From Salinisphaera sp049568105 (GTDB lineage: Bacteria; Pseudomonadota; Gammaproteobacteria; Nevskiales; Salinisphaeraceae), in contig NZ_CP145335.1 in NCBI RefSeq assembly GCF_049568105.1, positions 806,001-870,000 on the forward strand: a stretch of DNA of 64,000 nt, written 5' to 3'. Below, in pieces: positions 53,603-62,658 of the stretch. Each line of letters opens with the position of its first letter. Position 1 is the first letter of the stretch. The notes beneath the pieces are model-generated. The model ran no database searches and had not been told where the DNA came from. It worked only from the letters and a program-made list of their open reading frames with translations. Position numbers and translations under genes: made by a program.

Positions 53603-55681
53603 ATGTACATCATGCATATTGCGTTGCAGGGCTGTGTGCGGGCCGGGGCGATCGAATACGGTGTGACTTCCGATACTGGCGGCCATATCCAGTACCTGAT
53701 GCAGCTGGTTGCGGCCTCGGCAGCCGACCCGGCGGTCGAGCGGATTGATATCGTCACCCGGGCCTTCGATGCCCCGTTTTCCGAGCACGACTATCGGCGC
53801 TCGTTGGAAATCATCAATGCCAAAACCCGGCTGATCCGGTTGCCGACGGCCGAGCCCGGCTATCTCGACAAGCAAGCCTTGCATACCGAGCTCGACAGTT
53901 TTGCCAGCGCTCTGAACGACGCCATCGAAACCAGTGCATGCCGCCCTGATGTGATCCATGCCCACTATGCGGATGCCGCCGAAGTGGCCGCGAACGTCGA
54001 GGCCCGGCACGGCATTCCATTTGTATTCACGGCCCATTCCCTGGGCCGGGTCAAGCGCGCCTGTGCCGGTGCCGGGCCAGAGGATCCGGCACTGGCGCGA
54101 CGTATCGATTTCGAAGAACGGGCCCTGCAGCGCGCTCGGCTATTGTTCGCCAGCTCCCGCGATGAGGCCGAACTGCAATACGCCGGTTATGAGCACTACG
54201 ATCCGGGCCGGATTCGTATCGTCCGGCCCGGCATCGATAGTCAGGCGTTTGTCGATGCCGAATCGGATGCACAGGTGCATGCCGATCTGGCGCGTTTTCT
54301 GGACACACCGGACAAGCCAGCGATCCTGGCGATCGCGCGGCCGGTCACGCGTAAGAATCTGGTAGGCCTGGTGGCGGCCTATGGGTGTTGTCCAGCGTTG
54401 CAGGCCAAGGCCAATCTGGTGATCGTCGCCGGTACCCGCCAGCGGATCGCCGATATGGAGCCCGAGTTGGCGGCGAACATGCGAGCGCTGCTCGAGGCCA
54501 TCGACGATTACGATCTGCATGGCCGCGTGGCCTACCCGAAACAGCACTGTGCCGAGGACGTGCCGGCCATTTATGGCTGGGCGCGCGAGCGCGGCGGCGT
54601 GTTCGTCAATCCGGCCCTCAACGAGCCGTTCGGGCTGACCCTGCTGGAAGCTGCCGCCGCCGGGCTGCCGGTGATCGCCACCGACAGTGGTGGGCCGAAC
54701 GATATCGTGTCTTATTGCGATAACGGCGAACTGGTCGCACCCACCGATGGGCCCGGTCTGACCCGGGCCATCGAAGGCGTACTCGACGACCGGCTGCGCT
54801 GGCAGCGGTTGTCCGACAATGGTCGGCGTGCGGTGGCCGACTACGACTGGCGCGAGCATGCGCGTCGCTATCATGCCTTGTTGCAGGCTCTGGATCGGCC
54901 GCCGACACGATCGGCTTTGCCGGCACAGACGCGGCTACTGGTCTGCGATATCGACGGCACGCTGGTGGGTTGCCGCACCGGCGTACGGCATTTCAATGCC
55001 TGGCAGACGAGTCAGGACGATGTCATGTTCGCGATTGCGACCGGGCGCAGCTTTCATAGCGCGCTCGCCGTGCTCGAGCAGGCCGGCATCGGCCGGCCGC
55101 GTTGTCTGATCGCTTCCGTTGGCAGCGAGATCTATGTTCTAAACGCCGACGGCATGACTTACTGCCGCGATACACAGTGGGCGCGCTGGCTGGCCGCAGA
55201 CTGGGCGCCCGAGGCGATTGGTGACGCTATGCAGGCGGTGATGCAGGAGTGGCCGGGTCTGATGGCCCAGGCGCCGCTGGAGCAGCGCCGCTTCAAACTG
55301 AGCTATCAGATCGAGGCAACGCCGGAGATTCGATCCTGGTTACAGCAGCATCTGGACGAGCGCGGTTTGTCGGCGTCGGTGATCTATAGCCACGATCGCT
55401 ATTTGGATATTCTGCCCGGGCGGGCGTCGAAAGGCCGCGCAGTGGATTATCTACGCAATCAATACGGGCTGGCAGCCGGCGACGTCGTGGTCGCCGGTGA
55501 TTCCGGCAACGATCTGGACATGCTGCGCCGGGCCCGTTTTTCGATTATCGTTGGCAATGGCCACCCGGAACTGTTTGACCAGCCCGGCCTGGCTCATGCC
55601 TACCGTGCCCGTGCCGGCCATGGTCAAGGCGTGGTCGAGGGCATGCAATATTTTCTGGGACGTCCACGGTCAGCCTCATGA
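53603..55681 (+). CDS. Sucrose-phosphate-synthase-like glycosyltransferase fused to HAD phosphatase
   Basis: The 692-residue protein has an N-terminal GT4 synthase domain of SPS type: SDTGGHIQYLMQLV, PDVIHAHYADAAEVA, IPFVFTAHSLGRVKR, IARPVTRKNLVGLVAAYG, NPALNEPFGLTLLEAAAAG. From about residue 445 it has a HAD-IIB domain with the nucleophile in LLVCDIDGTLVG and the final motif VVAGDSGNDLDMLRRA. Such fusions make a sugar phosphate disaccharide and dephosphorylate it, classically giving sucrose. The divergent DTGGHIQY site leaves the acceptor uncertain. It overlaps the next gene by 4 nt. Confidence 0.82.
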   Translation: MYIMHIALQGCVRAGAIEYGVTSDTGGHIQYLMQLVAASAADPAVERIDIVTRAFDAPFSEHDYRRSLEIINAKTRLIRLPTAEPGYLDKQALHTELDSFASALNDAIETSACRPDVIHAHYADAAEVAANVEARHGIPFVFTAHSLGRVKRACAGAGPEDPALARRIDFEERALQRARLLFASSRDEAELQYAGYEHYDPGRIRIVRPGIDSQAFVDAESDAQVHADLARFLDTPDKPAILAIARPVTRKNLVGLVAAYGCCPALQAKANLVIVAGTRQRIADMEPELAANMRALLEAIDDYDLHGRVAYPKQHCAEDVPAIYGWARERGGVFVNPALNEPFGLTLLEAAAAGLPVIATDSGGPNDIVSYCDNGELVAPTDGPGLTRAIEGVLDDRLRWQRLSDNGRRAVADYDWREHARRYHALLQALDRPPTRSALPAQTRLLVCDIDGTLVGCRTGVRHFNAWQTSQDDVMFAIATGRSFHSALAVLEQAGIGRPRCLIASVGSEIYVLNADGMTYCRDTQWARWLAADWAPEAIGDAMQAVMQEWPGLMAQAPLEQRRFKLSYQIEATPEIRSWLQQHLDERGLSASVIYSHDRYLDILPGRASKGRAVDYLRNQYGLAAGDVVVAGDSGNDLDMLRRARFSIIVGNGHPELFDQPGLAHAYRARAGHGQGVVEGMQYFLGRPRSAS

Positions 55682-56553
55682 AAATCAGTGTTATCACCCT
55701 GGTTCGCGGGCGACACCGGCATCTAGTCAATCTTGTTCAGGGGCTCAATGCCCAGCAATATCGACCGGATGAGTTGGTCATCGCCTGGATGCAGACGCCG
55801 AGTTCGGCGCCGCTGCCGGAGACCAATTTTCCCGTGCGCCATATCCAGGTTGACGGCGAGGCACTGCCGCTGGCGCGGGCACGCAACCAAGGGGCTGCCG
55901 CGGCTCAGTATCCGGGGCTGGTGTTCCTGGACGTCGACTGTATTCCATCGCCGCCGTTTCTACACCGTTATCGGCATGCGCTGCGCACCGGATCCGGGCT
56001 GTATATGGGCGATGTCGTCTATCTGCCTGCCGGGGCGGTCGAAGCCGATGCCCAAGGGGCGATCGATTACAAGGCGCTTGATGCCCGCGCTGTTCGGCAT
56101 CCGGCCCGGCCGTATCCGCCCCGCGGCGGGCTGCGCTGGGAGCCGGATCACGGCCAGTTCTGGGGCTTGTCGTTTGCGCTACGAGCGGCCGATCACGATC
56201 GCGTGCGAGGCATGGACGAGTCGTTCATCGGCTACGGCGGCGAAGACACCGACTACGCCTGGCGGCTGGCCGCGGCCGGCATCGAGGCCTACTGGGTTGG
56301 CAACGCTCGGGCCTGGCATCAGCATCATACGATCCACTATCCGCCGCTGGCGCATTTCGATGCGATCATCGCCAATGCGCGCCGTTTCAAGGCACGCTGG
56401 CAGCGCTGGTGCATGGATTACTGGCTGGCGGCCTTCGCCGAAGCCGGATTGATCGACTGGTCGCCGAACGCCGACGATATCATCGTCTATCGCCAGCCGA
56501 CCGAAGTCGAAATACGCGAAGCCCGGCTGCCGCCGCAGGCCTGTTTCGGCTAG
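55678..56553 (+). CDS. Family 2/7C-type glycosyltransferase
   Basis: The 291-residue protein has a GT-A fold beginning MKISVITLVRGRHRHLVNLV, a metal-binding LVFLDVDCIPSPPF motif, and a galactosyltransferase-type C-terminal motif (MDESFIGYGGEDTDYAWRL). Donor and acceptor are unknown. Its ATG overlaps the stop of the SPS-like gene in ATGA, so both are made together. Its 3' end overlaps the convergent third glycosyltransferase gene by 4 nt. Confidence 0.82.
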   Translation: MKISVITLVRGRHRHLVNLVQGLNAQQYRPDELVIAWMQTPSSAPLPETNFPVRHIQVDGEALPLARARNQGAAAAQYPGLVFLDVDCIPSPPFLHRYRHALRTGSGLYMGDVVYLPAGAVEADAQGAIDYKALDARAVRHPARPYPPRGGLRWEPDHGQFWGLSFALRAADHDRVRGMDESFIGYGGEDTDYAWRLAAAGIEAYWVGNARAWHQHHTIHYPPLAHFDAIIANARRFKARWQRWCMDYWLAAFAEAGLIDWSPNADDIIVYRQPTEVEIREARLPPQACFG

Positions 56554-57746
56554 CCGATCTGGTCCGGTATCGGGCCAGCATCCGAGCCAACGGCCAAGCG
56601 CCGGCTGCCGAGGTCGATGACGGCTTCCTGCGGTCGGGCTAGGGTAGCGCCGCTATCCCATAGCCGATCGGTGGTGGCTTCCAGCCAGCCGGCGGCGTGC
56701 TCGGCGGCGCTAGGGTCGTGCAGCGGCTGCAGCCGGGCGACATCGAGTTGCCGCGCCTGTTCTAGAATCGCCTGCCATCCGACCAGATCGCCGGGCTGAC
56801 GCTCGACATGCAGTGCAGCGCCAACGGCCGCCAGGCGTTCAGCCTTGGCGCTCTGTTCGTCGAAATAGCGCCATTCCGGAATACAGACATACGGTCGGCC
56901 CACCTTGGCGATCTCGGTGACCATATTGTCGCCGGCCGAGGCGACCACGATATCGGCGGCGGCGATGTACTCGGCGGTATGTTCGACCCAACCGTGGTTG
57001 ACCAGATTCGCAAAATCGGTCTCGTGACCTTCGCGGTGCAAACGCCCGACCGTCACGAACAAGGTTTCCGGCGCCGCCCTGGCGGCCACCGTCAGCGGTG
57101 CATAGGCCAGACCGTGCCCGCCGCCGCCAGCCATGGCCAGCACGATCTCGGCATCGTCCGGCAGGCCGAGCCGGCGGCGGGCTTCGGCCTTGGCCGGCGG
57201 CACCGCCTCATGCGTGCACAGCCCGCCGGTATAGAAAGTCTTGGCGCGTAACCGATCCGGATAGTCGGGCTGCTCGAGCGCGGCATCGAAAGGCGCAAGC
57301 ATGCCGGTACAGGCGGCATAGGCGGCTTGGTGGCCAGGGTCGTTGCGGCTGCCGTGCATGCGCACTTTGACCGCCGGTACGCTGGCGATACGGGCCAGCT
57401 GGGCCAGTTCGGCCGAGACATCGATCGCGAACAATCCGACGTTGCGATCATCCAGATGATCGAGGATTCGGCGCATGGTCACACGCATCTCACGCAGGCC
57501 CAGCGGTACGCAATGCATCGTCTCGGGCGTGGCGTGGGCATGCAGCGCGGCGGTCGGCACGCGGGCGCCGATCATGTTCGGCAGTTCGATCAGTTCGATA
57601 TCGCGCTGGAAACCGTCGAACAGGCTCGGGTCGGCAGTGGCCACGCTGACCGGCCGATCGGCTGCCATGCGAGAGACGATCGCCCGGGTGCGCGCCGCAT
57701 GTCCGCGCCCTTGGTGATGAACGAAAAAACAGATCGGTCGTTTCAA
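56550..57746 (-). CDS. MurG/GT28-like glycosyltransferase (TTG start)
   Basis: The 398-residue GT-B protein begins LKRPICFFVHHQGRGHAART, with a glycine-rich donor loop (VLAMAGGGGHGLAYAPLTVA) and a GT28-type C-terminal nucleotide-sugar site (SAGDNMVTEIAKVGRPYVCI, EWRYFDEQSAKAERL). I place the start at a TTG (57746) because GAGGAG lies about 8 nt before it and the family N-terminus begins exactly there. The in-frame ATG upstream would add 27 unrelated residues. A run of nine T precedes the start and could slip during transcription. Confidence 0.8.
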   Translation of the reverse strand: MKRPICFFVHHQGRGHAARTRAIVSRMAADRPVSVATADPSLFDGFQRDIELIELPNMIGARVPTAALHAHATPETMHCVPLGLREMRVTMRRILDHLDDRNVGLFAIDVSAELAQLARIASVPAVKVRMHGSRNDPGHQAAYAACTGMLAPFDAALEQPDYPDRLRAKTFYTGGLCTHEAVPPAKAEARRRLGLPDDAEIVLAMAGGGGHGLAYAPLTVAARAAPETLFVTVGRLHREGHETDFANLVNHGWVEHTAEYIAAADIVVASAGDNMVTEIAKVGRPYVCIPEWRYFDEQSAKAERLAAVGAALHVERQPGDLVGWQAILEQARQLDVARLQPLHDPSAAEHAAGWLEATTDRLWDSGATLARPQEAVIDLGSRRLAVGSDAGPIPDQIG

Positions 57747-57796
57747 AAAAAAATCTCCTCGGGGCGGGTTATCGTCGCGGCTCACAGGGCTGGGGA

Positions 57797-57993
57797 TCAG
57801 TCGTGGCTGGCACAGTGGCCGCAGCAATAGGTCTGACCGTCACGATCAACTCCGTGACCGATCACCTAGCAGCCACAGGTCGGGCAGCTCGGGCCAGGGC
57901 ATGGATCGCGCATTGGAAGGTATCGAACTGATGGCGCTCGCCGTTTACGACCACTTCGAATACGGGCTCGTACGCGTGACCGCAGTTCGGCAT
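57797..57993 (-). pseudogene. Small Cys-rich metal-binding (metallothionein-like) protein, broken
   Basis: The frame starting at 57993 reads MPNCGHAYEPVFEVVVNGER and HQFDTFQCAIHALA, then loses homology. In another frame CPTCGC is followed by a TAG (57866-57868), then VIGHGVDRDGQTYCCGHCAS to a stop at 57797-57799. Intact relatives would join these into one protein of about 65 residues with a CxxCxC and a YCCxHCA zinc/metal-binding end. A frameshift near 57890 plus the TAG break it. Family naming is by cysteine pattern only. Confidence 0.65.
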
Positions 57994-58303
57994 CAAGATC
58001 TCCTGTGGTCGGCGGGCGACGTATGCAGGCGTCGCCGAATAGATAATCGGCGCACCGTGCCTGTGCGGCATGGAATCGAAACCGAATCGCGCAGGGCATA
58101 TGTGTCAGCATCGACGATCGGCTGGACAGCGCCCATCCGGAACACGCCGTGTCCGGGCTAGGGGTTTTCCAGCGACGGCCCGGTTGAAAGACTGACGCAG
58201 GGCCTATCCGTCGGGGGATCTATGTGCTTTTCCGGATCAATACATCGGTCGCCGTGCGCCACCATGACCGTATAGCGAGACAGCACCCTCAACGGATAGG
58301 ACT
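57994..58303. other. Intergenic stretch of about 310 nt
   Basis: This lies between the start of the broken Cys-rich gene and the NADH dehydrogenase gene, which diverge. No protein-like frame or hairpin with a T-tract was found. It probably carries the NDH-2 promoter. Confidence 0.35.
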
Positions 58304-59575
58304 ATGGGCTCGGTTGCAACGCGGGTAGTGATCGTCGGCGGTGGCGCGGGCGGCCTGGAGCTGGCTGTCCGGCTGGCTCGACAAAGCGATTTACGGATTT
58401 TTCTCATCGACTCGGCTGCGACCCATATATGGAAGCCACGGCTGCATGAACTGGCTGCCGGCGCCCGGCGATCCCGGGTCGACGAAGTGGAATACGCCAC
58501 GCTGGCCGAACGCTGGGGGTTCGTATTCGTTCAGAGCGCGTTGCGCGAGATCGATGCAGAGGCCCATCGGATTCGGCTCGGGCCAGTGGATGATGCCAGC
58601 GGCACGGCCGTGGTCGAGCAGCGCGATATGGCATACGACGTGCTCGTGTTGGCCACCGGCGGGGTCACGCCGGACCTCGGAGTGGACGGCGTGACCGAGC
58701 ATGCATTCGTACTGGATCGGGCCGAAGACGCCGAGGCATTGTTCAGCCGGCTGTCGATGGCGGCCCTAGAGGCCACGGTCGACCCGGGGAACTCGGCGTT
58801 GCAGGTCGTGATCGTCGGCACCGGACTGACCGGCGTCGAACTCGCGGCCTATCTGGCCACCGACGCACGCCCGGCCGCGGTCGCGCCGCGCAACGCCCGC
58901 GGCCCGATCCGGGTCACCTTGGTCGAAGCCGCCAACCAGTTCATGCCGGCCATGGGCGAACAGGAGCGGGCTGCCGTACGCGATCGGCTAACCCAGGCCG
59001 GGGTGACCATTCGTACCGGCTGTTCGATCGAACGGGTGGCCGACGATCACGTCGAGACCGGCGACGGCGAACGGCTCGACGCTCAGGTTACGGTATGGGC
59101 GACCGGTCGGGTCGGTCCACCGATCGCTGAACGGATCACGGCGTTGGAGACCAACGATAAGCGCCAGTGGCGCGTGAACAAAACGCTGCAGACGCTGGCC
59201 CGCGACGATATCTTCGCGCTCGGCGACTGTGCCGGCATCGACGGATCGAGTGCGCCACCGACCGCGCAAGCGGCCAGTGAGCAGGCCGCCCATCTGGCTG
59301 TCGAGCTGCCGCGCTATTGTGCCGGGAAGCGCCCACGGGCCTTTGAGTATCGGCACAAAGGCACATTGATGTCGCTGGGCGCGGCCGGCACGGTCGGCCG
59401 GGTTCGTGGTTATTTCGGTCAGGATCTTCAGATTCGAGGCCGGCTGGCGATGGCAGCCTATCGAGGTCTGGAGCGGCAACATGAGATGGTAATTTTGGGA
59501 AAAGCCGCCGCCGGCGCACGACTGGCGGCCGATTGGTTCAAATCGCCCCCCGGGCCCCGGGTGAAAGTTCATTGA
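58304..59575 (+). CDS. ndh: Type II NADH dehydrogenase (NDH-2)
   Basis: The enzyme passes electrons from NADH to quinone at the inner membrane without pumping protons. The 423-residue protein has two dinucleotide-binding motifs (RVVIVGGGAGGLELAVRLAR for FAD and VVIVGTGLTGVELAAYLA for NADH), the NDH-2 stretch THIWKPRLHELAAG, and FALGDCAGIDGSSAPPTAQA near the C-terminus. GGATAGGA precedes the ATG. It feeds the quinone pool used by the bo3 oxidase encoded in this window (inference). Confidence 0.9.
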   Translation: MGSVATRVVIVGGGAGGLELAVRLARQSDLRIFLIDSAATHIWKPRLHELAAGARRSRVDEVEYATLAERWGFVFVQSALREIDAEAHRIRLGPVDDASGTAVVEQRDMAYDVLVLATGGVTPDLGVDGVTEHAFVLDRAEDAEALFSRLSMAALEATVDPGNSALQVVIVGTGLTGVELAAYLATDARPAAVAPRNARGPIRVTLVEAANQFMPAMGEQERAAVRDRLTQAGVTIRTGCSIERVADDHVETGDGERLDAQVTVWATGRVGPPIAERITALETNDKRQWRVNKTLQTLARDDIFALGDCAGIDGSSAPPTAQAASEQAAHLAVELPRYCAGKRPRAFEYRHKGTLMSLGAAGTVGRVRGYFGQDLQIRGRLAMAAYRGLERQHEMVILGKAAAGARLAADWFKSPPGPRVKVH

Positions 59576-59665
59576 CAATCCGGCGTGTTGGATGCCCATG
59601 CTGCGCACCGGGGTCGGTAATGCGCAATGTCATCGAAAAGCGGACGGAGCGAGTCTAGGAATGCT

Positions 59666-60049
59666 ATGTCGGATTCCGCACCACAATCGCTGATCGCGGT
59701 CATCGACGACGACACCGCGTTTGCCATGTCTATGGCTGCACTGCTCAACAGTGATGGCTTCGAAGCCACGCTGTTCGATTCGGCCGAAAGCTTTCTGGCC
59801 GACGAGACTGAACGCAGCTATTGCTGTTTACTGATCGACTGGATGCTGCCTGGTATGCGCGGTACTGCGTTGTGCCGCCATTTGGCAGCCCAGGCGGGCC
59901 ATCCGCCGATGATCTTGATGAGCGGCGCCCGAATCGATGCCGAAGTCCGCCGGAACCAACTGGCGCCGGAGGTCGAATTCATGGAAAAACCGTTCGATCC
60001 CGACTGGCTATTGACCGAAGTGGCGCAGCGGTGTCGACGCCATGCATGA
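59666..60049 (+). CDS. Receiver-only response regulator
   Basis: The 127-residue protein is a bare receiver domain: LIAVIDDDTAFAMSMAALL at the acidic pocket, phospho-acceptor Asp in CCLLIDWMLPGMRG, Ser in MILMSG, and Lys in EFMEKPFDPDWL. No output domain follows. I chose the ATG at 59666 (MSDSAPQS), with AGGA 5-6 nt upstream. The gene starts 90 nt after ndh and no kinase is adjacent, so it may interact with a kinase or partner protein elsewhere. Confidence 0.87.
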   Translation: MSDSAPQSLIAVIDDDTAFAMSMAALLNSDGFEATLFDSAESFLADETERSYCCLLIDWMLPGMRGTALCRHLAAQAGHPPMILMSGARIDAEVRRNQLAPEVEFMEKPFDPDWLLTEVAQRCRRHA

Positions 60050-60295
60050 ATAGCTAAAGCCAGCTCGAGCCTCGACCGGAGCAGCGGCCGACCTGTTTTG
60101 CCTGGGCTGTCGACCCTGGCCGCGCATACGGCAAGCCCGATAACGCGGCATCGAGACCTGGCCCTGGCCGTTGTTCCGAGCCAACCCGGCCCTTGGCGCA
60201 GGCTGACCGGGTTTATGGCCGGGCGAACGGCTTGGCCTGCTTAGCCGGCGCTGCGACGGCGCACTGCCGGCCTGGGATCTTACGATTCGGCCCGG

Positions 60296-60682
60296 TCAGT
60301 CCTGAAACAGTCGGTCGAGCTCTTTGGGCAGGGCCTGGCCGAGCTTTTTGACGCGCTCAGCATCGAGCATGTGCGCGACCGTGATCGCCACGGCATAGGT
60401 CAGCGCTTCGGCGTGCTCCGGTGGCAACTCGGTGCGCGTACGCACCTTGTCGATGAACGGCCCCAGCTTGATCGATTGGCCGGTGGTATCGGTGCGGCGG
60501 GCGCCAGAGCGAATCGCGCGAGCGGCCTCATCGGGCAGGCCGTTGGCGATGTATTCGCCGGCTTCGGCATCTAGATGCTCGGCAATCGCATCCAATGCAA
60601 TCAGGGTGCATTGCGAAACACGAGCGGCATCCATCTCCGGGACGCTGTTATGAACCGCTGCGGTCAGGCTTTCGGTTTGCAT
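60296..60682 (-). CDS. DUF2267-family protein
   Basis: The 128-residue helical protein shows the DUF2267 pattern: CTLIALDAIAEHLDAEAGEY, IANGLPDEAARAIRSG, and a second related helical half (ALTYAVAITVAHMLDAERVK, KLGQALPKELDRLF). Function is unknown; such genes often sit among stress-tolerance genes, as here. It is divergent from the DUF1264 gene. Confidence 0.75.
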   Translation of the reverse strand: MQTESLTAAVHNSVPEMDAARVSQCTLIALDAIAEHLDAEAGEYIANGLPDEAARAIRSGARRTDTTGQSIKLGPFIDKVRTRTELPPEHAEALTYAVAITVAHMLDAERVKKLGQALPKELDRLFQD

Positions 60683-60890
60683 AAGTCGACAGGCAAAGAA
60701 GGATTAAAAGCAGGTTGATATAAACCGCCGAGCGAGTGAATGCGGGACTTCCCGTAACGATTCTTCTTTTCGGCGCCAGACCTATTCTACGGGTTTATCC
60801 GTAAAGACTGGGCTCGGCCTGGCTGCGCACACTCGATTCATTGCATACAAGGCCCGGGCCGAGCCCGAGGCTGCAAGCCAAGAAGGTGAG

Positions 60891-61706
60891 ATGATGTCGA
60901 GATTCGACTGGTTGGATCGCCCCGGTAGCGGCGATTATTCAGCGCGTGATGGGGCGCTCGGTTTCGCCGCCGGCTTGGCCGTGGCCGGTGGTTTCTGGCT
61001 GGGGCGTCGTCTGGCCCGAGCGCTCCCAACCGGGCGCGGCCATCCACCCAAGCATCGGATGCTGGATGCCGCGGCCGGGCTCGGCCAACGTAAGCTGCCG
61101 CTGGAAGCGATGAATACCTATCTCAACGGCTTTCACATGTATGCCGACGATATGGGGCGCCAGGTCGAAGCCAGCCATTTCTGTATGCATCTGGCGCCGG
61201 ATCTGCATCAGTGCGTGATCTTCGATTCGAATGCAGCCGACGCCCGTCTGATCGGCATTGAATACATCATCAGCGCTGAGCGCTATGCGCAGTTGCCGGA
61301 GGATGAAAAACGCCTCTGGCACAGCCATCATTACGAGATCAAATCGGGCCAGCTGGTCGCGCCCGGTATTCCGGAAATGGCCGAACATGCCTATTTCGAG
61401 GATCTGGTCACGACCTACGGTAAGACCTTCCATACCTGGCAGATCGACCGCCACGATTTTCCCTATGGTGCGCCGCAGCTGATGATGGCCTTCACCGAAG
61501 ATGGCCAGGTCGATCGCGACAAACTCGCCGCGCGGGATCAGCGCTTGGGTGTGGATTCGGACCAACGTCGGGCGAACCGGGCAGACATCCCCATGCCACA
61601 TGTCCATCCCATGGCCAACAGCTGGCAAAACGGCCAGAGCGTGCAGACCACGCTGGAGACCTGCCCGTTCCATCGAGTCGACGGCCATGACCACGGCTCG
61701 ACCTAG
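60891..61706 (+). CDS. DUF1264 (oil-body-associated-like) protein
   Basis: The 271-residue protein has the conserved DUF1264 core: LEAMNTYLNGFHMYADDMG, ASHFCMHLAPDLHQCVIFDS, AADARLIGIEYIIS, LWHSHHYEIKSGQLVAPGIP and HTWQIDRHDFPYGAPQLMMA. The N-terminus has one possible membrane segment (LGFAAGLAVAGGFWLGRRL). The family is shared by plants and bacteria and its function is unknown. AAGGTGAG precedes the first ATG. An SDR gene follows on the same strand. Confidence 0.88.
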   Translation: MMSRFDWLDRPGSGDYSARDGALGFAAGLAVAGGFWLGRRLARALPTGRGHPPKHRMLDAAAGLGQRKLPLEAMNTYLNGFHMYADDMGRQVEASHFCMHLAPDLHQCVIFDSNAADARLIGIEYIISAERYAQLPEDEKRLWHSHHYEIKSGQLVAPGIPEMAEHAYFEDLVTTYGKTFHTWQIDRHDFPYGAPQLMMAFTEDGQVDRDKLAARDQRLGVDSDQRRANRADIPMPHVHPMANSWQNGQSVQTTLETCPFHRVDGHDHGST

Positions 61707-61803
61707 ACGCGACGGGTAGGCCCCGCGGGCGTGATACAGCCAGCCCGCGCCTGCCGTTCAGGCGGCGCGAGGCTCGATTCGTCAACGATCGAAGACACAG
61801 CTT

Positions 61804-62658
61804 ATGAGCGAACAACATTTTCCCAAGCAGAGCCAGAATGCACAGCCGGGCGACGAACATGCCATGCGTCCGGAGCCGGAATTCATCAGCTCGAGCTACA
61901 AACCGGCGGGCAAACTGGAAGGCAAGCATGCCATCATCAGCGGCGGCGACAGCGGCATCGGGCGGGCGGTAGCGGTCCACTATGCGGCCGAAGGCGCGAA
62001 TGTTTTGATCACCTATCTCGATGAAGACGAGGACGCCGCCGAAACGGCGCGGCTGATCGAACAGTATGGTGGGCGCTGTGTCTCGATGGCCGGCGACATC
62101 GGCGATTCTAGTTTCTGCCAGTCGGTGATCGATCGAGCGATCGATCTCTGGGGTTCGATCAATATCGTGGTCAATAATGCGGCCGAGCAGTACGACTGGA
62201 ACGATGTCACCCAGATCTCCGACGAACAGCTGGAGCGCACCTTCGCGACCAATATCTACAGCCATTTCTATATGGCGCGTGCCGCGCTGCCGCATATGGG
62301 CGAGGGCGATGTGATCATCGCAACGTCCTCGGTCAATGCCTTCAAGGGCAACGACACGCTAATCGATTATTCGGCAACCAAGGGCGCGATTCAGGGCCTG
62401 ATGCGCTCGCTGGCCCAGAATCTGGTCGGCCAGGGCATCCGTGTGAATGCTGTCGCGCCTGGCCCGGTCTGGACGCCGCTGATTCCGGCGAGCTTCGACG
62501 CCGAAAAGACCGCGCACTTCGGCGGCCAGGTACCGATGAACCGGGCTGCCCAGCCCAGCGAGATCGCACCGGCCTATGTTTATCTGGCCTGTCAGGAATC
62601 GTCGTTCATGACCGGTCAGACGATCCATCTCAACGGCGGTGTGATCCTCAATACCTGA
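61804..62658 (+). CDS. SDR-family oxidoreductase (YghA/GsiB-neighbour type)
   Basis: The 284-residue protein is a classical short-chain dehydrogenase with an extended hydrophilic N-terminus (QSQNAQPGDEHAMRPEPEF). It has the cofactor motif HAIISGGDSGIGRAVAVHYA, the NNAAEQ motif, catalytic Ser in VIIATSSVNAF, and Tyr/Lys in DYSATKGAIQGLM. It also has a closing FMTGQTIHLNGGVI. This extended subgroup is commonly induced by osmotic or general stress. The alcohol or aldehyde substrate is unknown. Confidence 0.9.
   Translation: MSEQHFPKQSQNAQPGDEHAMRPEPEFISSSYKPAGKLEGKHAIISGGDSGIGRAVAVHYAAEGANVLITYLDEDEDAAETARLIEQYGGRCVSMAGDIGDSSFCQSVIDRAIDLWGSINIVVNNAAEQYDWNDVTQISDEQLERTFATNIYSHFYMARAALPHMGEGDVIIATSSVNAFKGNDTLIDYSATKGAIQGLMRSLAQNLVGQGIRVNAVAPGPVWTPLIPASFDAEKTAHFGGQVPMNRAAQPSEIAPAYVYLACQESSFMTGQTIHLNGGVILNT

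Noticed and set aside
60720..60770. Small palindrome CGGGACTTCCCG before the DUF1264 gene as a terminator
   Set aside because: Only 5-bp arms, no T-tract, and no gene ends there; chance is likely.
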